From Pseudo-nitzschia pungens (Eukaryota; Bacillariophyta; Bacillariophyceae; Bacillariales; Bacillariaceae), in assembly GCA_037355855.1 (NCBI GenBank), contig CM074766.1:2914001-2978000 (forward strand): a stretch of DNA of 64,000 nucleotides. Direction: 5' to 3'. Of this stretch, positions 34,039-45,700 are shown piece by piece. Numbering within the stretch: the stretch's first letter is position 1; every line of letters begins with the position of its first letter. Both the position numbers and the translations under genes were made by a program. The notes under the pieces are model-generated. The model did not search any database and had not been told where the DNA came from. It saw nothing but the letters and a program-made list of their open reading frames with translations.

Positions 34039-35753
34039 TATCCACTTATCCCGAAAAGTTGATCACACCAGCAATAGGAGGTTGAATGAATCCTTGTCAC
34101 GTGTATATCCTCGTTCATTCATTGGTCGGATGGAAAGCTGAGGTTTTGCCTTGTTCGTAATTGATCTTGTGAATACCAATCAATCCTTGTCGCTCGGAGT
34201 TAGGAAATCACTATCATTCAACTTGTTCCCCCTATTGCTTTTGGACTATCTCTGTTTGCTATGACCCTCTCAAAGACGATACCGGTGACCTTGCTTTCAT
34301 TCGGTTTTGGTGTATGTCGGAAAACAACGTGTGATGTGCCGACCGAAAAAGAAGATGGGATGAGAAAATATCGCGAGTTACGAGCACTGTACGAGCTGGG
34401 AAGTTGCACCCGAAAGCGCTGCCAGAATTCTCTCGGAGGCTTTTTTCGTTACGGCAAACACTTAAGAAAACACGGAAGAATCAGTGACCAAAGTAGCAGT
34501 GGGAGTTGTGAATAAGATGTGGGCTTTAGTTATTGCACATAAAAACAAGTAAACCCCCACCTTATCATTGCCTAGTGTTGATGTAATTAAAAATGGCGTG
34601 AATCAAATGCACGCGCATTTTATGTTTTTAAAGGGAATCACGAATGAGGTAATTTCCGTTGAAAAAATGGATGTTTTCTTGCAAGCATGTGTCGTCCACG
34701 GACAACCTCGTGCACTTGTTTGTGAGACGTGCGTTGTCAGAGACGTACGCGTGCCGCGTCATGATTCCGGCATAAAAAGCTGTGATATAATATGCCCCGT
34801 AAAAATAATTTTCCACAGTTATCTAAACCTGTAATCGGTAGACGGGACTCTAATAATCTGAAAACTTTTTTTAAAAACAATGAGTGAGATACGTTCGTAT
34901 GTGTATTTGACTGTACGATTAATGGTATTCAATACACATGATGTGCAATCGCCAATCCCCATGTTTGTTTTTCCATGTTAAAAAAAACTTTCTTGCACCG
35001 GGACCAAACGGAACGGAATGAATCAAATACGACGTAGTAGTAGTAATGAATACGAGTAAGGTTTACTTTGTACGTACTACGAAGCAATAGGAATTCTCGT
35101 AGTTGTACCCATAAGATTACGGTGATGTAATTTTCCGTGGGTCAATGTACCGGTAAGTTACCATTAGGAACAACGTTTGCTTTTTGCTAACAAATACTAG
35201 TAGCACCGTTAGATCTGCTGGAAGACTGATCATCGAGAAAAATTGATACTTCATATTATTTCTTCATGTGTGTAGTAGTATGGATGCATGCACGTGTTTG
35301 CAATTTGCAAAAAATGACAATTGCAACCAGCTGAATCACAGAGAAGCTAACGATCGATTGATTCTTGGGGCAGTAGTAACCTTACTTCATGAGATAGTAT
35401 CTAGTCAGAAGTCCTACTATTGTAGTATCACTACAAGATCACGACAGTGATAGCAAGAGTAGTAGTAGTAGTACTAATATTATGATACCGGGGTACTGGT
35501 ACTCTGATTGTTCTTGCTGGATGTGGTCCTCTGCCCATTGTTTTTTTCCGATAGAACAGGTTAACTTTTTAACTTGCTAGTATTTCTTGCTAGTAGTGAT
35601 CAGCAAAATGAAGAGAGGGAAAACAAGAACAGCAGCACCCGAGGTGCTGGCACACAGCGAGTTCACTGGAAATACTGTTTGGACACTTTTGTATGATACT
35701 CTACTAACACCATACTAGTACTACATCATACTCCCCTGGAGGTACAAAAGGAT
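34039..35753. other. Spacer up to the TIR-bounded unit
   Basis: No gene is supported. A short + ORF at 34261-34515 (84 codons) has no recognisable domain. TAGTAGTA/TACTAGTA tracts occur at 35030-35040, 35455-35480 and 35700-35730. Confidence 0.45.
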
Positions 35754-35779
35754 CGCGTCCGAAAACTGTTTCGCGACCC
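35754..35779 (+). repeat. Left terminal inverted repeat
   Basis: 26 bp, 25 of which match the inverted copy at 40725-40750. Subterminal TCGCGACC words follow immediately. Confidence 0.85.
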
Positions 35780-36299
35780 CTCCCAAGAATTTATTTGGGG
35801 GGGTCGCGATTTATTCCTGGCTCATTTTGACGTAGCTCGATTCCTAGCTCTCTCGCGATTCGCAACCCCAATCGCGACCCAGTAACTACCTCAGTTCCGA
35901 GAAAAAAAGAAAAAATTCAAACAAGACCCAATTTTTTTTAAGACTCAAATATTTTCTTCAGTCACTTAATCAAATTAATCAACCCCATTCTAATTTTCTC
36001 GTGCCTTTTTCAAAAAATTTAATTCTTTTTTTTTGAACACGACACAAATTATTTCCCGGCACACCCCTCAAGAAATTCCAGCATACATTCAAAAAATTCT
36101 TCACAAAAATTATGGACTACTCCAGAAATCGCGACCCCTCTCCTCACACGAATTGCGACCCTCACCTAAGAAGTTTTGAATTACTGTGATGCAAAACCAG
36201 TCAATCTTTCAAAAAAAATTTAGAATTTATAATAACAATTTTATTCTCAATTTGTTTTTTCTCGTTCCCACCACACAAATTTACTTCCTACGGTACATC

Positions 36300-36720
36300 A
36301 TATTTGAGTTGCGATCCCATCATATTTGAGTTGGGATCGATCGCATCATCATATTTATCATATTTGAGTTGCGATCCCATTATATTTGAGTTGCGATCGA
36401 TCGCATCATCATATTTATCATATTTGAGTTGCGATCCCATTATATTTGAGTTGCGATCGGATCATATTTCAGTTGCGATCCCATCATATTTCCTCAGTTG
36501 CGATCGGATCATATTTCAGTTGCGATCCCATCATATTTCATCAGTTGCGATCGCATCATCATATTTCCTCAGTTGCGATCCCATCATATTTGAGTTGCGA
36601 TCACATCGCATCATATTTCATCAGTTGCAATCGCATCATTTTGTCAGTTGGGATCCCATCATTTTTGAGTTGCGATATGTGTCAGTTGCCCTGTTGCATC
36701 ATTTTTCAGTTGCCCCGTGG
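36300..36720. repeat. GTTGCGATCCCATCATATTT short tandem array
   Basis: About 20 imperfect units of 18-30 bp built from GTTGCGATC plus CATCATATTT, some with an added GCATCATCATATTTATCA. The GCGATC core echoes the terminal TCGCGACC words of the unit. An ORF runs through it only because the array lacks stops. Confidence 0.9.
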
Positions 36721-36734
36721 CATTAAAGTTGATT

Positions 36735-37000
36735 CTTCCCTATCAGTAGCAAGCAGGCAACTCAATGCAGAATTAGAACAATTGAAATCCATTATCAATA
36801 CCCCAGATCTTGATGTGCTTCACTCACCGTTGCATTATATTTCATTTGCCGTTGCATCCTATTTCATCAGCAGTTGCTGTCGCCTCCCTATCAGGAGCAA
36901 GCAGGCAAGTCAATGATGCACAGTTAGACGAATCAAAATCCATTATTAATACCTCCTCCAACCTTGATGTGGTTCACTTACCATTTCCAGTTGCCGTCTT
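36735..37000. repeat. Two-copy ~130-bp direct repeat
   Basis: The segments around 36740-36835 and 36880-36985 share CCCTATCAG.AGCAAGCAGG, CAA.TCAATG, AATCCATTAT.AATACC and CTTGATGTG.TTCAC. The copies have diverged and no conserved coding frame is apparent. Confidence 0.75.
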
Positions 37001-37346
37001 TCTTGTTCCATTCCGACCCAAAATTATGTGAAGTAAGATTTACAACCGACACATGCATTTTCTGTCATGCATTTATTTGCTGAGAATTGATTTCTTCTAC
37101 ATGATAGCAGTAGAGTTACTACTAGTAGTATGTACCGTACCGAAGTAATAGTAGAAACCAGTAGAAAACTGATGGTGATATCGCGCGCCACCTAAACCAC
37201 AGAGAGCCAGCCCCGCTGCGCCATAATTTTGGACTACCTCTTATGTACTACTACCTACGCACTGCAGTAGTATGTAGCAGCAGTGTATAACTGTACTACT
37301 CTTACAAGCAGCAAGAATAGTACTACTACCTCAGTGAATACACCAT

Positions 37347-38028
37347 CAAATCAAATATCTGAATGAATGTGGCCAATCTTTGTGTGATTCCAGTGTGAAT
37401 ATTTCTCATCCTATCCATGGGGAAGAGTATGCAAAAAGAAGTATTCAAAAATCACCAATGGTATGGGTGTCACCACTGAATAATTAATATTTGTTCCACT
37501 ACTGCGGAATTCACTAGAAAAAAGTACCAAATCAAATATGGGAATGAATGTGGCCAATATTTGTGTGATTCCAGTGTGTATATTTCTCATCTTATGCATG
37601 GGCAAGACTATTCAAAAACAAGTATTAAAAAATCACCTATAATTTGGGTGTCACCACTGAATAATTAATATTTGTTCCACTACTGCGGAATTCACTAGAA
37701 AAAAGTACCAAATCACATATCTGAACAAATTTGGCCAATATTTGTATGATTCCAGTGTGAATATTTCTCATCTTATGCATGGGCAAGACTATTCAAAAAG
37801 AAGTATTCAAAAATCATTGAAAGTTTGGATGTCACCACTGAATAATTAATATTTGGCCCAGTACTGCGGAATTTACTAGAAAATACTGTAAAATCACATT
37901 TCTGAATGAATGTGGCCAATCTTTGTGTGATTCCAGTGTGAATATTCCTGATCCTATGCATGGGCAAAAGTATTCAAAAAGAAGTATTCCAAAAGCACCA
38001 ATAATTTGGGTGTCACCATTGAATAACT
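37347..38028. repeat. 181-bp satellite, about four copies
   Basis: Copies start at 37347, 37528, 37709 and 37890, exactly 181 bp apart. Each begins CAAATCAAATATCTGAATGA and passes through TTTGTGTGATTCCAGTGTG, CTCATCTTATGCATGGGCAA and GTCACCACTGAATAATTAAT. The last copy degrades after 38020. The unit length is close to one nucleosome repeat. Similar ~64-codon minus-strand ORFs in two copies reflect the repeat, not a gene. Confidence 0.95.
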
Positions 38029-38974
38029 GAATAGCTCACGTATTGTGACATGTGCTTCGCAGCAAAAATATTGCTATCACATCATGCTGTAGCAAAAAAC
38101 ATTCCCATGATGGGACTCGAACCAACACCACCACACTGATTGCTACCAGTGGTGCCACTATTACTGTCTACTACTGCTGAAAGGCGTTCTCCCTATGTTA
38201 TAACGCTATTACCCTCTCGGGGAAGGCTCATCCTGTATAATATGTACCAACAGTAAGGTACCGTACCTCCACCACTTCGCGCCAAAAGATTTGTACCAGT
38301 ACCGTACGTACAGTATACACCGTACTGGAAACCTACACATCCCCTGCCTATACATACATACGTACTACTAGGTACTATGTATGCAGACATGTCATTTTTT
38401 CTTTTACTAAGACTGTAGACTTAGTACTGTAATCTACGTACATTGCTGTCATTTTTTCCTGGGACTGTACAAACAGTACTGTTACCTACGTGTTTACGTG
38501 CATCAGTGCATCATCATCGTGGTGAATTTTGTTGTTCGATTTTCCGCCCCACATCTCCCTCCTACCGTACCTTCAAAATTTTCATAATTTTCGTTTCGGC
38601 GTTGGAAATTTTCTGTCAGGCCCAGTTTAAAGTGAGAACAAGGCGCCTGGTACCATCTTGGAGAGACTAATGGCAAAGAAAGTAAAGAACTGATCACTCT
38701 TGAAATCCTTCCTGTTATCTTTTGTTATCAAGGTAGGGTGGGTTGCAGACCTTGAGTCATCTGGCTTATCCAGATATCTACGAGTACGACGCGCGAACGA
38801 ACCTGCAGAGGACGACAAAGACGATCGGAACAACGAAGACCGAAGACACTAAAAGGTACGATCGTAGAAGAGGGGGACGACGATGACGAGCGAGCTGACG
38901 ACGACGACCGGGACGACGCCGACGACTAACCGCCCGTTGTTTATTTTGTACAACCACACACAGATTGTAGCAAA

Positions 38975-39130
38975 GAGCAACGACGAAGACGATCGAAGCG
39001 AAGAGCAACGACGACTTCAAGGATGACAAACACGATCGAAACGAAGAGCAACGACGATTTCAAGGACGACGACGACGATCGAAACGAAGAGCAATGACGA
39101 TTTCAAGAACGACGACGACGAGGGGAACGA
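38975..39130. repeat. ~50-bp minisatellite, three units
   Basis: Three imperfect copies of GACGATCGAAACGAAGAGCA followed by ACGACGATTTCAAGGACGAC. Surrounding sequence (38810-39160) is GACGAC-rich. Confidence 0.8.
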
Positions 39131-39182
39131 CGAACGACCGATACGATCGAAAGACGGCGATAGTTCTTTAAAAATATTCTCA

Positions 39183-40065
39183 TGTATTATCCCCCCTGTA
39201 TTATTGATGCGTTGCTGCTTGCTGTCCCCCCTGTATTATCGACGCGTTGCTGCTGCTTGCTGTCCCCCCCCTGTATTAACGACGCGTTCGTTGCTGCTTG
39301 CTGTCCCCCCCTGTATTATCGACGCGTTGCTGCTTGCTGTCTCCCCTGTATTATCGACGCGTTGCTGCTTGCTGTCTCCCCTGTATTATCGACGCGTTGC
39401 TGCTTGCTGTCCACCCCCGTGTATTATCGACGCGTTGCTGCTGCTTGCTCCCCCCTGTATTATCGACGCGTTTGTATTATCGACGCGTTGCTGCTGCTTG
39501 CTGTCCCCTCTCCCTGTATTATTGACGCGTTGCTGCTTGCTGCTGCGGAACAAATAGGGACGACGACAACAACGGGAACAATCGGAAAAGGTAATAAGGC
39601 GACGAAGGAAATAGTTCTTTAAAAATATTCTCGTGTATTATCCCCCTGTATTATCGACGCGTTGCTGCTGCTTGCTGCTGCTGCTTGCTATCCCCCCCCT
39701 GTATTATGGACGCGTTGCTGCTTGCTGCTTGCTGTCCCCCCCTGTATTATCGACGCGTTTATCATTTATATTATCGACGGGTTGCTGCTGCTTGCTGTCC
39801 CCCCCCTGTATTGCTGCTTGCTGTCCCCCCTGTACTAAATTTTTTTCTACATATATCCCTGTACAATTTGTACTGGAAAATCGAATTTTTTGATTGGCTC
39901 ATTCAAATCGTTGCTGCTGCTTGGTGTCCCCCCTGTATTATCGACGCGTTGCTGCTGCTTGGTGTCCCCCCCTGTATTATCGACGCGTTGCTGCTGCTTG
40001 GTGTCCCCCCCTGTATCATCGACGTGTTGTTGCTGCTGCTGCGTTGCTGCTGCTTGCTGTGATGG
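39183..40065. repeat. ~36-bp minisatellite TGTATTATCGACGCGTTGCT...
   Basis: Units of TGTATTATCGACGCGTTGCT plus GCTTGCTGTCCCCCC recur in three blocks: about 39190-39535, 39645-39830 and 39920-40035. The C-run and the number of GCT triplets vary. The third block lies inside the minus-strand ORF and is translated there as NTGGDTKQQQRVD. Confidence 0.95.
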
Positions 40066-40377
40066 TGGTGTGTGTTGAACCAAAGGAAGGGTGACTTCTT
40101 CTTTCACGGAAGAAATGAAATCCATAAGATTGTTATCACGATAATAGGTCCGGCAATCACTATTGAAATAAAGATGCTTGGAGAGCCCTTGAGATACATA
40201 TCGATAGGTGAAATTGTAGCTCGATTCTTGTTTGTACCCCTTGAATGATTTTGATTTTCTTCTTCGTCCGGAGGCAATGCAGTTGCGACAATGGAATGTC
40301 TTGGGTATTCTGGGATCATTGGCAAAGTGCCTTGGGTTGGAGGAAGCTTTCGGCATGGTGGTGTGCGTGAAATACAA
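39847..40377 (-). CDS. Zinc-finger-like protein with repeat-derived C-terminus
   Basis: 176 residues. The centre has TFHCRNCIASG and, further on, GLSKHLYFNSDCRTYYRD: a C-x2-C pair and an H-x6-C pair, spacing consistent with a C2H2-like finger seen in repeat-associated diatom proteins (from memory, low certainty). The C-terminus is encoded by the local minisatellite (VDNTGGDTKQQQ repeated). It is the only plausible gene inside the TIR-bounded unit, so it could be a passenger or a DNA-binding factor of the element. Too short to be a known transposase. Confidence 0.45.
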   Translation of the reverse strand: MYFTHTTMPKASSNPRHFANDPRIPKTFHCRNCIASGRRRKSKSFKGYKQESSYNFTYRYVSQGLSKHLYFNSDCRTYYRDNNLMDFISSVKEEVTLPLVQHTPPSQQAAATQQQQQHVDDTGGDTKQQQRVDNTGGDTKQQQRVDNTGGTPSSSNDLNEPIKKFDFPVQIVQGYM

Positions 40378-40724
40378 ACATGTGTTTGATAATAAAATAA
40401 TTGTTGTTGTGATGCGATGCGAAGGAGGAAAATTAAAATGGTCCGTGACGTAACTTTTGTGTGATGAAGTAACAAATCTGATTAAAAATTATTTGTTATA
40501 TGGAGTCGAATGTGTCAAATCTGTAAAATGGAATGAAAAGTTGACGAGGGACTGAATATCAGGGTCTAGATCGGAACATTTTCCAGAAAACGATGTGGGG
40601 ATTGAGAAAAAAAAGAAATAAGGTTGAGAATAGTGGAAAAAAGGTTGTGAAATAAAAAATTGGGGTTGAATTTTTTTTAGACAAGTCGCGATTGGGTCGC
40701 GATCGGGTCGCGATTGGTCGCGAT

Positions 40725-40750
40725 GGGTCGCAAAACAGTTTTCGGACGCG
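40725..40750 (-). repeat. Right terminal inverted repeat
   Basis: Inverted copy of 35754-35779 with one mismatch. It is preceded inward by a cluster of TCGCGAT(C)GGG words at 40685-40730. Confidence 0.85.
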
Positions 40751-42703
40751 GTTGATTCAGAGGGCACAGTAGAGAAGAGTGAGCTGACCTCAGCCCTGCA
40801 TTTTGTGCAGCTGCTTGTGGTACCAAACACTGCTGTATGGGCTATGATGCTGCTAGTGCTGTAATGTGCTGCAATCTATTTCATCATATTTGGTGCTGTG
40901 CAATTTGCTTGCGTTGACAGTACAAACCCCGCAGTAGTAGTAGTCACAGTGCTATACAATCCTATAGCATATATGGTGCTGGATGCTGTCAGTTCAGCCT
41001 ACAGCACCCTGGTGTTTCAGCACCCTGTATTGTAGCATCTGAAAGTACCACCCCCCTGTATATCTCATGGTTCTGCTACACTGCTCCTCTCATAGTACAG
41101 ATTCCTACTTCAAAACCTAGCACCCTCCAGCGCAGCAGGTGAATATCTTGGAATGAGGATGAGAGACAAGGAAGGTAATGATTCTTGATTCAACTCTCCA
41201 GCAAACAAAGGAGCCAGCAGTACTAGTACTACTAGTAGTGTCAAGGGCGCTACTCTTTTGAACTGCAAAACAATTTGCTCCTACTACTACAAGGACTGGT
41301 GGCCATTCTAACAGAATGCCAGCCAACTTTTATTATTTATGTCTACTTAATTCAGCTCCTCTCTTATCATAGTAGTACTAGTACCAAGATACTAGTAGTA
41401 GTACTAGTTCAGGAGTCTTCAAGACTCCTCATTGATATCAAGAAGACAAGGATAAGCTGTTTGTCTCAAACAGGTTGTATCCATGATGTTGTCACATCTT
41501 GTTGGATACAACTCCAGCAGGAGATACTGAGGTAGGAATCATGGCTTGGTTGCTCACTGCTGCTGCAGAGCTGAGAAAAATTCAGAGCTGATAAAGAGGC
41601 AACTCCTCACCAATGGTACTGCTACAAATAGCAGTACTAGTACTACTACTGCTGGTAGTAACTCACACAAAAATCCCATGGCGAGAAAAACATACAAACG
41701 TAATGGTGTTCTTCGGGTAAATATGAACACTAGCTAGTACTTGTAATAGTTCAAATGCGTTGGGAAATCCATGTACTGGTACGTATCTTAAAGTTAACTC
41801 TGTAGTTGCAACAAGAACTATTAGTACTAGTACTAGTACTACTAGTACTAGTACTACTATCAAGGTCCTTACCAAACCAGAAGCCAAAAGAGACCGTCTT
41901 GACCCATCCTCCTCCTCTTTGTCAACTACTAGTAGTAGTAGTGCAAGAAGAACTTTCCCGTACCGATACTCCCTACTACAAGTTACCTTACGTAATTACT
42001 CGTACTTCCCACCGGAGTGAATCAATCATCATCACAATCATCATCTTCAATCTCAACAAAACAACAAGATCATCGTCGTTGCGACAAGAAGCACCATTGT
42101 TCCTGCATGCTACGAAGAAACCGTTAACAACTCATTTTTTGTCCGCGACAGAGTTGACTCGACTCATTCGATTCGAGAGTCGTTTCGGTGACGAGGGAGA
42201 AACTCCGGGCCCGTCGCCAAACCGAACCGAACCGAACCAAACCCAAAAAAATGTTGGCGCGCGGGAAGAGCGAGGTCGGAGTGAGCTGTGAGTCGAGTCC
42301 GCGGCGCTCCGCCTCCGAAGGCAATGCCCCGGCAACAAACCGCGCCTGCGGTAATTAATTTTTTTTAATTTTTTTTTTCGGATGGATGGATTCATTCCGG
42401 CGGATCGCGGAATTTCCGATTGCTTGTTGTTGCAAAACCCGATCGCATCACCAATCTTTTACCGTGCGGCTACCGTCTCCGCCGAATCATCGATCGTCGC
42501 GGTGTTAGAACCCTTGTCCAAAATAAAAGATCGAGGCCTTCAGCGCTCGAAAAGAAGAATGGACTGTTGCCGGTGAGCGGGAGCGTACGTACGTGTAGTG
42601 TGAGAGCAGCAGTCCAGCCAGCCGAGAAGTGGCGGTTTGCCGTTGCCGTTGCCGTTTTCATTGTCATTGTCATTGTCATTGCCTTCGCGACGAACCGAAC
42701 ACA
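40751..42703. other. Spacer rich in AGTACTAGTACT tracts
   Basis: No gene is supported. CTAGTAGTACTAGT tracts cluster at 41218-41235, 41370-41410, 41630-41650 and 41818-41865. The last ~550 bp before 42704 become GC-richer and include a GCCGTT/CATTGT hexamer tract (42637-42690), probably the 5' UTR of the coiled-coil gene. Confidence 0.5.
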
Positions 42704-45700
42704 ATGAGCGGCAATCGATCGACGGCGACGAACGGATCCGCCGCGGATCCCTTTGGATTTCGCCGCCAGCACCACCAAAAGCCACCACCGGCTCCGCATC
42801 CGCGCAAGACTGCGCCCGGCGGCAGCAGCAGCAGCAACGAAAGCAACAACAAAACAACAACAACAACAACAACGTCAATTACCTCGAAGCATCCTCCGGG
42901 ACCGGCGGGTTGTTGTCGATCGGATCGCATCCGCCGTCTCGTTCGCAGCCCACTCTGTCGAGAACTCCCCCCACGAGGCGGTTCCGGGGAGCCCACGCTG
43001 CTGCCCAACAGCACTCGGGCCACAACAACAACATCATCAACAACACGCCAACGTCCTCCACCTTTGGCATGGTGTCCCCGGGAAAACCGCTGAGCATCAG
43101 CCACATCACCCCGCAGGATTCCATCAGTCTCTTGTCGAGCCCCGATGCGGGATTCGCGGAATCCACCCTCGGGGGAGGAGGGAGCGACGGCAATGGAATG
43201 GTGGTTGCGGGGAATTATTTTTCACCCGTGGCGGAAGAAGGGGAGGACGACGATTACGATTATGACGACGGCAACGGCAACGGCAACGAGGACGATGCGT
43301 ACTTCTCTCCGGTGTTGGTTCGCAATAACAACAACAACAACAACCACCATAATAATAAGAATAGCAAAGCCGTCAGCCATCGCCAGGGAACGAATCGCAA
43401 CAACAACAATGTGAGCAGCCTCAGCAGCAGCAATAGCACCGTGGAGCATTCCAACTCCAGCGACGATGCGCCACGAAGGGATCACTATCATTCTCCCCAA
43501 CGGGTTCCGCAGCTGCAGCCACCACCTCCCATGCCGCACCCAAAACAGCAGCAGAAGCAAGAGCAGCAGAAGCAGCATCAGCATCAGCATCAGCATCAGC
43601 AGCAACCCAGCCAGGATACAAAAACCACAATGATGTCTTCCAAGACGGATACAAATGCATCGCTTCGTGTCTCCAACACGAGTTTCTCTTCGGTCACCAA
43701 TCATTCACAAAATCTATCGAATCCGAACAACAACAGCAACATTGATAGCAACAACATTAACAACAACAACAACAACAACAACAACTCCGTGATGAATACC
43801 AGCATGCTTCATCAGAATCGCCTCAGCAACAGCAACGGCAGCTTTCTGCATCTGTCGGACCAGGCCAAGAGCCAACTCAACACGCTCGTCCAGAAGCTGC
43901 AGGTCAACCTAAGCACCTGCCAGCAGCGACTGGACCAGCAGGGGCAATTGCTGCAGTCCAGGGACGAGCGGATACAGACCCTCGACGAACAACTCTACAA
44001 CCTCCGGGAGGAGCTCTCCGAATCGAAGCAACTCCTCAAGGACTCGTCGCTGGCGGAACAAAAGGCCCGGCACAGCTCCCATGCGGCGGAGGTACAGAAC
44101 CAAATCCTGAAACAACAGGTCGAGAGCCTGAAACAACAGCTGCAGGAAAAACAATTGTCGTGGAAGGAGGAACACCGGCACTCCCACGTAGAGCACCAGC
44201 AGCAACTCCAGCGACTCAACGAGGAACGAAAGCAGCTGCAGGAACTGCAAAACCAGTGGCTCGTGGTGCAGGAAACCCAGCTGCGGGAACTGGAGGTCGA
44301 AAAGGACGACTTTCGGACCCAGCAGCGGGCCCTCCACGAGGCCATTTCCACCCTGCAGAAACGCGAGCAGGCCCTCCTGGCACGGGAGGAAACCGTCCGG
44401 TCCAGCCAGGAGCACGTCCGAGACCTCGGGGCCCGGCTGCGCGAGAAGGAAGCCTCGATGCACCAAAAACTGGAGCGGCTGGCGCTGGACGAGGCCCGCG
44501 CCGAGGCGCAGCTGAACAGGGCCAACCAGCACGAGCAGCGCCTGGCGGAGCACGAGGAGCAGCTCGAGAGCCAGCGGTCGTCGCTCGAGGCGCAGCAGCT
44601 GCTGATGGAACAGACGGTCCGGGAATTGCGGCAGCAGCGGACCGAGGCGGAGGAGGGACTGGCCGTCGCCTACAAGAACCTGGAGGAGGCCGAATCCCGG
44701 CTCGACAAGACCCAGCAGGACGCCAGGCAAATCAAGGGACTCCTCAAAACGAAAATGGCCACCTCGAATGCGGAGTGGACCAACCTCAAGTCGCAGATCG
44801 AGGAGGCCAAGAAACAGCTCGCCGTTCTCCGGGGGGAGGCCTCGGAGGAACAGCGGGCCCACCGGGAGGAAAGCGCCCTGCGGAAACACGAAACCGAGAC
44901 GCAGATCCAGCAACTCCAAACGCTGCAGGAACGCATGAAAGAGATCCAGCAAGAAATGCTCATCGACGAGGAAGCGATCGTGGAGCAGAGACGCGAATAC
45001 GACGAGATCACCAATCAGATCCGAGCCGAGCAAAACCAATGGGAAGCCACCAAGGCCCGGCAACAATCCGAGTGGCGGGACGAAGCGAGAAGGCAACAAG
45101 CAGCGCTGGAAGATTCCCTCCGGGATCAGGTCACCTCGGCCAAGCAACAGCTGTCGACCCTCGGCAATTTCTTGGCGTCGGAAAAGGAACAACTCAAAGA
45201 GATGTACGAGGCCAAGACGACGCAGATGGACCGCATGGGACAGAACCTCGCCCGGCTCCGGGATTTGTACGAAACCGACCGAGCGCAGCTGGACCGGGAG
45301 CAAGAAAGCCTGGCGACCAAGCGAGAAAAGCTGGACACGCTGGTCGGACGCCTCGATCGATCGGAGCAGCAATACAAGGAACGCCAGGAAGAACTGGAAT
45401 GGGAGGTGGCCCGGCTCAACTCGATGGTCGAAACCGAGCGCGAGTCTTCGAACAGGGCCCGGTCGGAACGAGACCGGGAGCACGAACGAGTCCTGCGGGA
45501 GCTGCGGACGAAGCACGGAGAAGAACTCGAGGCCAAGGCCGCGGCCATCGGGAGCCTCGAGGCGGAGCGAAACACCCTCGAGCGCGAGCGCGAGTCGCTG
45601 GGGGCGCAGCTGGAGGAGCTGGCCGACGAGAGCTCGGAACGGATCGCCTCGCTGCAAACCGCCAAGGAGTCGCTGGAGAACGAACTGGCGAAGGCGCTCC

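Larger units (their letters stand above)
35754..40750. mobile_element. 4,997-bp unit with 26-bp terminal inverted repeats
   Basis: Left end 35754-35779 (CGCGTCCGAAAACTGTTTCG then CGACCC) and right end 40725-40750 are inverted copies with one mismatch. Both ends carry subterminal clusters of the same word TCGCGACC: several at 35775-35885 and 36130, and five near 40685-40730. Between them are only tandem arrays, AT-rich sequence and one zinc-finger-like ORF; there is no transposase I recognise. It has the structure of a non-autonomous DNA transposon (or one with an unknown transposase). No convincing target duplication was seen at the ends. Confidence 0.7.

Noticed and set aside
36300..36720. 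Possible CRISPR array
   Set aside because: Units vary in length and are adjacent without unique spacers; the organism is eukaryotic.
37411..37967. Two similar 64-codon minus-strand ORFs
   Set aside because: They are translations of two copies of the 181-bp satellite; similarity follows from the repeat.
38104..38175. tRNA-like signal (GGTTCGAGTCC, a perfect B box, on the minus strand)
   Set aside because: The flanking bases do not form a T-stem or acceptor stem and the only A-box-like stretch is about 12 nt away; no cloverleaf.
39182..40094. Cys/Leu-rich + ORFs with LSTRCCCLL repeats
   Set aside because: Direct translations of the 36-bp minisatellite; the opposite strand gives the more credible ORF.
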